Positions 1-5,755 of a stretch of 5,755 bases of DNA are shown here, in pieces (position 1 is the first letter of the stretch; each line of letters opens with the position of its first letter). This DNA comes from Verrucomicrobiota bacterium (GTDB lineage Bacteria; Verrucomicrobiota; Verrucomicrobiia; Limisphaerales; J093): contig RFJD01000546.1 of assembly GCA_003695015.1 (NCBI GenBank), positions 1 through 5,755 of the forward strand, written 5' to 3'. A program made the translations under genes and the position numbers. The notes beneath the pieces were generated by a model, which did no database searches, was not told the DNA's origin, and saw only the letters and a list, made by a program, of their open reading frames with translations.

Positions 1-665
1 AGGCGCTGGCCATGGGGCCGGAACACCTCTCCTGTTACGAGGTGATCTACGAGGAGGACACCCCGCTTTATGCGCAACTGAAGGCCGGCCGGTTCGAGGT
101 GGACGAGGACCTGGCCTGCGACATGTACGAGGCGCTGTTGGCGGCGGCCCGACGGGGCGGTTTCACCCAGTACGAAGTGGCCAACTTCGGCCGGCGTCCG
201 GTCGAACCGCCCGGTTTGCCGCGGTTCGCCTGCCGGCACAACATCGCTTATTGGCGGGGCCGGCCGTTCCATGGCTTGGGGCCCTCGGCCTCCGGCTTCG
301 TGGACGGCGTCCGCACCCGCAACGTGCCAGACACCCGGAAATGGTGCGAGGCATTGGAGGCGGGGCGCCGGGCCATCGAGTTCCGGGACGAACTGCCGCC
401 GTTGGCCCGGGCGGCGGAGATCGCGGGTTTCGGTTTCCGGATGAACATCGGCTGGGGATACGAGGAGTTCCGGGAAACGACCGGTTTCGACCTGCGCCAG
501 GAATGGGCGGAGGAACTCGCCTGGCTGGAGCGGACCGGCTGGGGCGAATCGACCGGCGACCGGTTCCGGCTGACCCAGGAGGGGATGCGGTTCGCCGACC
601 AAGTCATCGAACAGTTTCTGCGGACGGAAGCGGAAGTCGCGAAGCCCGCCGGGTCGGGCGCCTGA
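1..665 (+). CDS. hemW: HemW-type radical SAM heme chaperone, C-terminal part (5' end cut by window)
   Basis: The frame is open from the left edge (first whole codon at 3) to a TGA at 663-665, giving 220 visible residues. HemW proteins are usually about 380-400 residues, so a bit more than half is present. The radical SAM CX3CX2C cluster motif would lie upstream and cannot be checked. Seen here, numbering from the first visible codon: PEHLSCYEV (6-14), the segment before TPLY; QYEVANFGR (56-64); CRHNIAYWRG (77-86), matching the family's RHN..YW block; GLGPSASG (91-98) at the place of the usual GLG.GAHS; and an LPPLARAAEI segment (131-140) leading into a helical C-terminal domain ending in RLTQEGMRFADQVI (189-202). 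The family binds heme and is thought to deliver it to respiratory enzymes; members are often annotated as oxygen-independent coproporphyrinogen III oxidase (HemN-like). True HemN is less likely because this C-terminal domain and the HN..YW block are HemW-like. The ATG at 12 is internal, because family similarity continues upstream of it. It is convergent with the minus-strand operon, with a 29-base gap between the two stop codons. Confidence 0.86.
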   Translation, partial: ALAMGPEHLSCYEVIYEEDTPLYAQLKAGRFEVDEDLACDMYEALLAAARRGGFTQYEVANFGRRPVEPPGLPRFACRHNIAYWRGRPFHGLGPSASGFVDGVRTRNVPDTRKWCEALEAGRRAIEFRDELPPLARAAEIAGFGFRMNIGWGYEEFRETTGFDLRQEWAEELAWLERTGWGESTGDRFRLTQEGMRFADQVIEQFLRTEAEVAKPAGSGA

Positions 666-684
666 CGGTGGAACGCCGCCGGGG

Positions 685-703
685 GCGGGCTGGCTCAGCC
701 CGC
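685..703. terminator. Possible bidirectional terminator hairpin at the convergent junction
   Basis: A perfect 7-bp inverted repeat, GCGGGCT (685-691) and AGCCCGC (697-703), encloses a 5-base loop. It lies 20 bases after the hemW stop and covers the stop codon of the permease (695-697 on the minus strand). An alternative, shorter hairpin CCGCC (676-680) / GGCGG (684-688) overlaps it. Position between two convergent genes fits a shared terminator, but there is no T-run on either side. A GC-rich genome also makes short hairpins by chance, so the call is weak. Confidence 0.33.
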
Positions 704-2005
704 GCGTCGGGCGAGCCGTTGCGAAAGCAGATACGCCGGCACTCCGAGGAGGCACAGAACGACCGCGCCCACCGCGATCAGCGGCTTGTAGATGATGGCC
801 CGGTAAACCAGCCACGCGCAGACCACGCCAAAGAGGATGGCCGGCGCCGGGTAGGCCCACATCCGGTACGGCCGGGCGGTCTGGGGTTCCTTTCGACGCA
901 GGACGGCCACCGCCACCGTGGTGGCGAGGTAGAAGGTGTAAACCGCCGGCGCCGTGTAGAGGATCGCCTCCACCAAGCCTCCCAAGGCGACCACCAACCC
1001 GACCGCCAGCGCCCCCTGCACCAGCAACGCACGCACCGGCGTGCTGCGTCTGGCCTCCCAATGGCCCATCCAGCCAAACAGCCGGTGGTCCTGGCCGGCG
1101 GCATAAGAGATTCGCGCTCCGGTGAAGACCAGCCCGTTCACCGCGCCCAACGCCGAGATGCAAATCAACAGGCTGATGACCTGGGGCGCGTGTCGGGGAA
1201 CGACGGCGGCCACGGTGTCCGCGGCAACGGCGGAAGAGGCGGCCACGCCCCCGTACCCCAAGGCGCTGAAGAAGGCGGCGTTGGCCAGCAGGTAGAGGGC
1301 GGTGACCCCGACGGTGCCCAGCACCAAGGCCCGGGTGATGTTGCGGTTCGGATCCCGCACCTCGGCCGCCACGTAAGCCATTTCATTCCAGCCGCCGTAG
1401 GTGAACAGCACCAGGATCAACGCCACGCTCCACGGGAACGGATCCACCGCCGCGGCCGTCGGCGCCGCCGGGGGCGCCAACAGCCCCACCGCAAAGATCA
1501 GCAACAAGCCGGCCGCCTTGGCGAAGGTCAGCAGGTTTTGGGTCCATTTGCCCTGCCGGACGCCGAGCACGTTGATGGCGGTGACCACCACGATGGCGGC
1601 GGCGGCCATGAGCTTTTCCCGCGGCGGCGAGCCCCCGCCCATGGCGGCTTGGGCGTACTTGGCGAAAGCGAAGGCCATCACGGCGATGTCGCCCGGCCGG
1701 ACGACGACCAACTGCATCCAGGCAAAGAGAAACCCGAACGGCCGGCCGTAGGCGCGGGTCAGGTAAACATAGTCGCCGCCCTGCCGGGGATAGGCGGTGG
1801 CCAGCTCGGCGTAAGCCAGGGCGCCGCACAGGGAAACCAGGCCGCCGAAGGCCCACAGCAGCAGCGTCCCGGGAATGCTGCCGGCGCCCCGGGCCACTTC
1901 CGGCGCGGTCTGGTAAATGCCGACCCCGATGATGATGCCCACGATCAGGCTGGTGGAATCCACCAAGGACAACTCGCGGCGAGGCGTGGCGGCGGTCGCT
2001 TGCAT
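695..2005 (-). CDS. APC-superfamily amino acid permease
   Basis: A 436-residue integral membrane protein with about 12 hydrophobic segments, the normal size for bacterial amino acid/polyamine/organocation transporters. Family marks: after a short N-terminal tail, LSLVDSTSLIVGIIIGVGI (12-30) holds the GxG(I) break of the first membrane helix that contacts the substrate amino and carboxyl groups in this fold; AYAELATAYPRQGGDYVYL (64-82) matches the usual 'AELg..yP..GG.Y.yl' block; FTYGGWNEMAYVAAEVRDP (201-219) matches the family block around helix 6 ending in 'EV.nP.rn'; a YAAGQDHRLF...TPVRA segment (301-326) and a RRKEP...RPYRMWAYP segment (370-386) are typical of the C-terminal half. It should import an amino acid or related amine across the inner membrane; the substrate cannot be read from sequence. 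ATG at 2005 is the first possible start: reading upstream in frame to the preceding gene's stop gives no ATG, GTG or TTG. No Shine-Dalgarno is seen. It is the last gene of the presumed operon, 33 bases after the sugar porter. Confidence 0.88.
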   Translation of the reverse strand: MQATAATPRRELSLVDSTSLIVGIIIGVGIYQTAPEVARGAGSIPGTLLLWAFGGLVSLCGALAYAELATAYPRQGGDYVYLTRAYGRPFGFLFAWMQLVVVRPGDIAVMAFAFAKYAQAAMGGGSPPREKLMAAAAIVVVTAINVLGVRQGKWTQNLLTFAKAAGLLLIFAVGLLAPPAAPTAAAVDPFPWSVALILVLFTYGGWNEMAYVAAEVRDPNRNITRALVLGTVGVTALYLLANAAFFSALGYGGVAASSAVAADTVAAVVPRHAPQVISLLICISALGAVNGLVFTGARISYAAGQDHRLFGWMGHWEARRSTPVRALLVQGALAVGLVVALGGLVEAILYTAPAVYTFYLATTVAVAVLRRKEPQTARPYRMWAYPAPAILFGVVCAWLVYRAIIYKPLIAVGAVVLCLLGVPAYLLSQRLARRAG

Positions 2006-2017
2006 GTCGGGCTTATA
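2006..2017 (-). promoter_or_regulatory. Possible -10 element placed for a leaderless permease mRNA
   Basis: On the minus strand TATAAG (2017-2012) is followed by six bases (CCCGAC) and then the permease ATG. This matches TATAAT in five of six positions and is a rare AT-rich patch in a GC-rich region. The spacing is that expected if transcription began at the A of the ATG (a leaderless message). No convincing -35 TTGACA is seen about 17 bases upstream. No Shine-Dalgarno is present here either, which fits leaderless or unstructured-leader initiation. It may equally be a chance match. Confidence 0.25.
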
Positions 2018-2038
2018 GACGAAACCGGCGGGCCGCGG

Positions 2039-3457
2039 CTACAGCGAGATGCCGTTCGGGGCGGAATCGGGTTGGTTCGGGGGAGGGCCGCTTTGGCCGC
2101 CGCGCCGGCGCCAAGCCATCTCGATCTCCTCGAGGCTGCGGCCCTTGGTTTCGGGGAGCATGCGCCAGACGAACACCCAGGCCGCCACGCTGAAGACGGC
2201 ATAGAGCCAGAAGGTCCGGGCCGGCCCCACCCAGGCGCTGTCGCGCAGCACCGGAAACGTCTGCGCCACCAGATAACAGGCGCTCCAGATGGTGAAGGTC
2301 GCCACCGACATGGCCCGACCCCGCACCCGGGTGGGGAAGATCTCCGAGCAAACCACCCAGGAGACCGGACCCAGGGCCATGGCAAACGCGGCGATGAAGG
2401 CCAGGATGGCGATCAACAGAGCCAACCCGCCGCCGTCTTGCGCGAACATCAGTCCCACCGCGCCCAACGCCAGCACCTGGATGGTCAACCCCGCCAGCAA
2501 CAGAAGCCGTCTTCCCAGCCGGTCCACCAATCCGATGGCCACGAAGGTCATCACCAGGTTGACCAGTCCGATCATCGCCGTGGCGGTGAAGGCGTCCGCC
2601 ACGCCCACCCCCGCGGTGACGAAGATGTTCGTCGAGTAGTACATGATGGCGTTGATCCCGCTGAACTGGGAGAAAGCCATCAACAGCACGGCAATGACCA
2701 ACGGCCGCCGCATGGGACCGGTGAACAGCTCGGCCAAACGACCCTCCTCCTGGCGCAGGGCTTCGCGGATGGCGGCCAGTTCGCGGGTGGCATGTTCCGG
2801 GCCGCCGATCCGCTCCAGGATGCGGCGGGCGTCCTCGACGCGGTCTTGGGCGGCGAGCCAGCGGGGGCTTTCGGGCGCGACGGCCTGCATGCCGGCCAGC
2901 AGCAACGCCGGCGCCAGTTCCGCCCCCAGCATCAGCCGCCAACCCCACAGCAGGTTCCACTCCTGGTTGCCCAGGCTTTGGATGAAGGCGTTGATGAAAA
3001 GGGTCAGGAAGATGCCGGTGACGATGCCGAGTTGGAACAACGAGGTCAGCCGGCCCCGCCACGCGCCGGGCGAAACCTCCGCGATGTAAACGGGGCAGAC
3101 CATCGAGGAAACGCCGATTCCCAAACCGCCGATGAACCGGGCGACGAGGAATTCGTCGAACCGGGTGGGGATGGCCGACCAGAGGGCCGAGATCGCATAA
3201 AGCGCCGCCGCCAACAGCAGGATGCGCTTGCGTCCGAACCGGTCGCTCAGAAACCCGGCCACCGCCGCGCCGGGGATGCAGCCCAGGATGGCGCTCGAAC
3301 TGGCCAGACCTTCGCGGAACGGATCCAAGTCGAAGAACGTCTTCAGCAACTGGTTGGCGCCGTTGATCACGGCGGTGTCATAGCCGAAGAGGAATCCGCC
3401 CAACGCCCCGTTGAGCGTGATGAGCAGGAGGTACCCGCGGCGAAACGACGTTTTCAT
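2039..3457 (-). CDS. MFS sugar porter (XylE/GLUT-type sugar:cation symporter)
   Basis: A 472-residue, 12-helix transporter, close to the usual length of bacterial sugar porters (E. coli XylE has 491). Sugar-porter signatures occur in order: GGFLFGYDTAVINGA (20-34) in helix 1; GFLSDRFGRKR (68-78), the loop 2-3 motif; VARFIGGLGIG (105-115), then PVYIAEVSPGAWRG (122-135); PESPRWL (195-201) after helix 6; QFSGINAIMYYS (264-275) in helix 7; GLVDRLGRR (309-317); GPVSWVVCSEIFPTRVRG (363-380); and LPETKGRSLEEIE (434-446) after helix 12. The D27 of FGYD is where symporting members keep an acidic proton-linked residue, so H+ symport is likely. The usual QQ pair in helix 7 reads SQ here (263-264). The probable substrate is a hexose or pentose, not resolvable by eye. 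ATG at 3457 is the earliest ATG/GTG/TTG after the preceding gene's stop; no Shine-Dalgarno precedes it. It ends in TAG and lies 39 bases downstream of the glycosidase gene, suggesting uptake of the sugar that enzyme releases. Confidence 0.93.
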   Translation of the reverse strand: MKTSFRRGYLLLITLNGALGGFLFGYDTAVINGANQLLKTFFDLDPFREGLASSSAILGCIPGAAVAGFLSDRFGRKRILLLAAALYAISALWSAIPTRFDEFLVARFIGGLGIGVSSMVCPVYIAEVSPGAWRGRLTSLFQLGIVTGIFLTLFINAFIQSLGNQEWNLLWGWRLMLGAELAPALLLAGMQAVAPESPRWLAAQDRVEDARRILERIGGPEHATRELAAIREALRQEEGRLAELFTGPMRRPLVIAVLLMAFSQFSGINAIMYYSTNIFVTAGVGVADAFTATAMIGLVNLVMTFVAIGLVDRLGRRLLLLAGLTIQVLALGAVGLMFAQDGGGLALLIAILAFIAAFAMALGPVSWVVCSEIFPTRVRGRAMSVATFTIWSACYLVAQTFPVLRDSAWVGPARTFWLYAVFSVAAWVFVWRMLPETKGRSLEEIEMAWRRRGGQSGPPPNQPDSAPNGISL

Positions 3458-3496
3458 CGGCAGCGTTCGAGGGGATGGGAATGGGCCGGCCGGCGG

Positions 3497-5755
3497 TCAC
3501 CGCGCGGGGGCGGGTTCGACGCGCACGGTTTTCAATCCCATGGGCGGAAAGGCGAGGGCGCCGTCGATCCGCTCCCATGGCTCTTCGCTCAGATCGCTGA
3601 GCCAGAAGCCGGCCTGACCGGGGCCCGTCCATTCCAGCCGGGTGCGGACGGGTTGGTCCGACGCATTCCAGAGCCGGAGGATCCACCCGTCGCCGCGATC
3701 AGCCGGTTTCAGCCCGGTCAGCAGGACGCCCGGGTGGTCGATCGTCAGCGGGAGGGTGTTGTCGGGCGCCGGACCCCGGGCGCGGACGGGCACCAGCGGC
3801 TGTCCGGAGGCCAGGGCGAGCCGGGCGGCGGCGGCTTGGTCCCACGCGCCGTGCGGGATCAGGACGTAGCGGAACAGGACCGGGCCTTCCTGCCAGGCAC
3901 GGTAGTTGGTTCCCCAGTGATTGTTCATGGCCCATGAATAGAAGCGCTGGGTGGGCTCGACCTTCTTGCGCCAGACGTCGGGGTTGGTCTGGGAATTGAG
4001 CAATCGGGCGGTCAGGCCGCCGACCTCGACCAGGGGCGCGTCCAGGGTCAGCCACGTGACGCCAAAACGGTCGTTCGAAACATCCGCCCAGCGCCCGACG
4101 GTGAACCAGTTTTTGCAGCCGCTGGCCAACTGGTCGCGATCGGGCCGGATCACCGCCAGCGGCAGCCCCAACCGCAACACGCCCTCCGGCACGGCGAACG
4201 GAAAGGCGAAGTTGACGCTCTCCTTGCCGTGGGCGGCGCGGTAGTTGTCGGCCACCAAACGCTCCTTGTCCACGAGGTTGAACAGCTCGACCTGATCGAG
4301 CCCGGCGGTGACTCGGACCTCGCGGATCAAGCGCCGGCAGCCGGGGGCGTCGGACTCGACGATCAACGAGGCGACCAACGGGCCGCGTTCGCCCAAGCGA
4401 ATCTTGACGGGGCCGTTGCGCTGAAGGTCTTCCAAGCGGTCGCCGATCAGGTAGAGGTAATCGTTGAGCCCCTCGCCCTCGGAGGTATCGACGAGGTTGG
4501 CGTCGTGACCCGCCACCCGCAGTTCGACGATGGCGCCGGTGGCGGGGTCGAGCCGGACGGTGAGGCGGTCGTTGCGGAGCAACCCTTGGGCGGGGTCGGC
4601 TTCCGCCCGACCTTCGACGTGGGGCGGGCCCTCGACGAACCGGTAACGGCGCGCGGCCAGCGGCGGCACGTCGCGGGCCAGAACCACGAGGTCGCCGTGG
4701 CGCAGTCGTTGCGAGGGCACGGGTTGGCCGCGGTCGTCGAGCACGCGGCTGCGGCCGGCGGCGTAATCGCGGGGAACGACCACCAGTTCGGTGCGCGGCC
4801 AGGAGGCGGTGTTCCAGACGTCCATGGCCGGGTCGGCCTCCGGCGCGGGGGAGGGCGCCCTGGCCCGTTCGAGCAGATCGCGGGAGGCGAAGTCGGCGCC
4901 GGCGGCGTAGCTGTGTTTGATGGCCCATTGATCGAGCGTTTCCTGGCGGAGCGGTTCGGTGACGCTGCACCAAGCGCCCCAGGTGTGTTCGGAGTAGGCG
5001 AGGACGAGACGCCAAGCATCCAGGAAGGTCTCGGCCGGCCAGGGGGCGGGACGTCGCAAGGCCCAGAGCGCTTCGGCTTGGGCGACGCGGTCCGAGCTGG
5101 CGCGGTTCAGGGCGGTTTCCAAGGCCGACGAACCGGCGCCGTCCTCCCAGTAGGGCGTCCAATCACCGCGCGCCTCGGGCAGTTGATCACCGTAACGCTT
5201 TTCGAAGGCGCGGAACGCCTCGCTGGTCGAGCTGATGATGAATCGCGGCCAGGCGTGGGTGGTGTTCCAGTCGCGGATGAAATCGCAGATGGCCGGGTCG
5301 GGCACGGCATTGTCGCCATGACCGGACCAGCGGATGTAGGCGATGTCGTAGGGGAAACCGGTTTCGTCCAGGTAGTCCTGGTACTCATCCACCAATTCGG
5401 GGCTGAGCCGCCGGACCAGGTGGCTCAGGGCATAGCCGCGCCAAGGAATCCAGACCAACACCTTGTCCTCACCCGAGGGGCCCACCCAGTAGAAGGGCTT
5501 GTTCTCCCACTGGACGAGGATGTCGCCGATCCGGTCGAAGTAGTTCGGCGCGACCGAAAAGTACCGGATGCCCGCCTGGGCCATGGCGGTGACGGTGGCC
5601 CAAGTGTAGCCGGGCACGTCGCTGATCATCGCGGCGTCCACCGGCACGCCGGTTTCGCGGCCCAGCTCGACCGCCCACCGGCAGAGGCGCAGCAGTTCCT
5701 CCGGCCGGCAGAGGCCGGTCAGTTCGTTGAAGTACAGACCGTTGAGGGCGACCCG
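3497..5755 (-). CDS. GH38-like glycosidase (alpha-mannosidase superfamily), N-terminus cut by window
   Basis: The frame is open from the right edge to a TGA at 3499-3497, giving 752 visible residues; the start, any signal peptide and the early HxD metal motif of GH38 are off the window. A GTG at 5647 is not the start: family-like sequence (NGLYFNELTGL at 5-15) continues to the edge. Numbering from the first visible codon: AMISDVPGYTW (42-52), followed by AGIRYF, resembles the GH38 nucleophile region, making Asp46 the candidate nucleophile; PFYWVGPSGEDKVLVW (87-102); RWSGHGDN (142-149), at the place of the GH38 'GDG' loop; GDWTPYWEDGAGSS (197-210); and YSEHTWGAW (254-262), whose His257 may be a metal ligand. 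A beta-rich C-terminal half follows: VWNTASWPR (313-321), NFAFPF (515-520), NWFTVGRWADVSN (549-561), NNHWGTNYRA (611-620) and FRYVLIPHG (628-636). GH38 enzymes hydrolyse alpha-mannosides with a bound metal and retention of configuration; this divergent branch has no specificity I can assign. It is the first visible gene of the operon with a sugar porter and a permease. Confidence 0.82.
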   Translation of the reverse strand, partial: RVALNGLYFNELTGLCRPEELLRLCRWAVELGRETGVPVDAAMISDVPGYTWATVTAMAQAGIRYFSVAPNYFDRIGDILVQWENKPFYWVGPSGEDKVLVWIPWRGYALSHLVRRLSPELVDEYQDYLDETGFPYDIAYIRWSGHGDNAVPDPAICDFIRDWNTTHAWPRFIISSTSEAFRAFEKRYGDQLPEARGDWTPYWEDGAGSSALETALNRASSDRVAQAEALWALRRPAPWPAETFLDAWRLVLAYSEHTWGAWCSVTEPLRQETLDQWAIKHSYAAGADFASRDLLERARAPSPAPEADPAMDVWNTASWPRTELVVVPRDYAAGRSRVLDDRGQPVPSQRLRHGDLVVLARDVPPLAARRYRFVEGPPHVEGRAEADPAQGLLRNDRLTVRLDPATGAIVELRVAGHDANLVDTSEGEGLNDYLYLIGDRLEDLQRNGPVKIRLGERGPLVASLIVESDAPGCRRLIREVRVTAGLDQVELFNLVDKERLVADNYRAAHGKESVNFAFPFAVPEGVLRLGLPLAVIRPDRDQLASGCKNWFTVGRWADVSNDRFGVTWLTLDAPLVEVGGLTARLLNSQTNPDVWRKKVEPTQRFYSWAMNNHWGTNYRAWQEGPVLFRYVLIPHGAWDQAAAARLALASGQPLVPVRARGPAPDNTLPLTIDHPGVLLTGLKPADRGDGWILRLWNASDQPVRTRLEWTGPGQAGFWLSDLSEEPWERIDGALAFPPMGLKTVRVEPAPAR

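Noticed and set aside
2013..3062. A 349-residue minus-strand frame overlapping the sugar porter.
   Set aside because: It is a frame-shifted shadow of the porter, with Gly/Arg/His-rich low-complexity composition and no domain.
3484..3491. GGCCGGCC palindrome just after the glycosidase stop, as an operator or terminator.
   Set aside because: Short GC palindromes are expected by chance at this base composition, and there is no loop or T-run to support a terminator.
251..3937. A 1228-residue plus-strand open frame covering most of the window.
   Set aside because: It runs exactly antisense and in codon register to the permease and porter and to part of the glycosidase, all of which show strong family motifs. 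Its translation is rich in Gly, Arg, His, Gln and Pro with no recognisable domain, as expected of an antisense shadow in GC-rich DNA.
3699..5162. A 487-residue minus-strand frame overlapping the glycosidase.
   Set aside because: Arg/Pro/Gly-rich composition, no motifs, and wholly inside the GH38-like gene in another frame.
5645..5647. GTG codon as the start of the glycosidase.
   Set aside because: The same frame stays open to the window edge, and the 36 residues upstream read as a continuation of the catalytic domain, so the gene simply runs off the window.
1..5755. Mobile element, CRISPR array, tRNA/rRNA or phage-defence content.
   Set aside because: No transposase or integrase motifs, no regularly spaced direct repeats, no tRNA-like cloverleaf, and the coding genes leave gaps of only about 30-40 bases.

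Overview
The window comes from a GC-rich bacterial genome (G/C dominates third codon positions throughout). It holds four protein-coding genes, almost edge to edge, with no RNA genes, mobile elements or CRISPR visible. The protein style suggests a member of the PVC group, perhaps Verrucomicrobiota, or an Acidobacteria-like lineage: a HemW of the 'GLGPSA' type, a GH38-like glycosidase with an SDVPGYTW motif, and a sugar porter with an SQFSGIN motif. That placement is recognition by eye and is only low-to-moderate confidence.

Layout. Positions 1-665 (+) carry the C-terminal part of a HemW-type radical SAM heme chaperone whose N-terminus lies before the window. Convergent to it, three genes lie on the minus strand and are read in this order: a large GH38-like (alpha-mannosidase superfamily) glycosidase (5755 down to 3497, its N-terminus off the right edge), an MFS sugar porter (3457-2039), and an APC-superfamily amino acid permease (2005-695). 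The gaps between the minus-strand genes are 39 and 33 bases, so they probably form one operon whose main promoter lies beyond the right edge. A small GC-rich hairpin sits over the convergent junction near 685-703.

How the genes may work together (inference): the glycosidase would release monosaccharides from a glycan or glycoside and the sugar porter would import them by cation symport. The APC permease would import amino acids or an amino-acid-like compound alongside. This looks like a small carbohydrate-scavenging cluster. The hemW gene is a housekeeping neighbour and unrelated in function.

I do not see a clearly undescribed system. The points most worth a second look are the uncharacterised specificity of the GH38-like enzyme and its pairing with a sugar porter, a changed sugar-contact position in the porter, a possible leaderless promoter at the permease start, and the lack of Shine-Dalgarno sequences at both internal starts.
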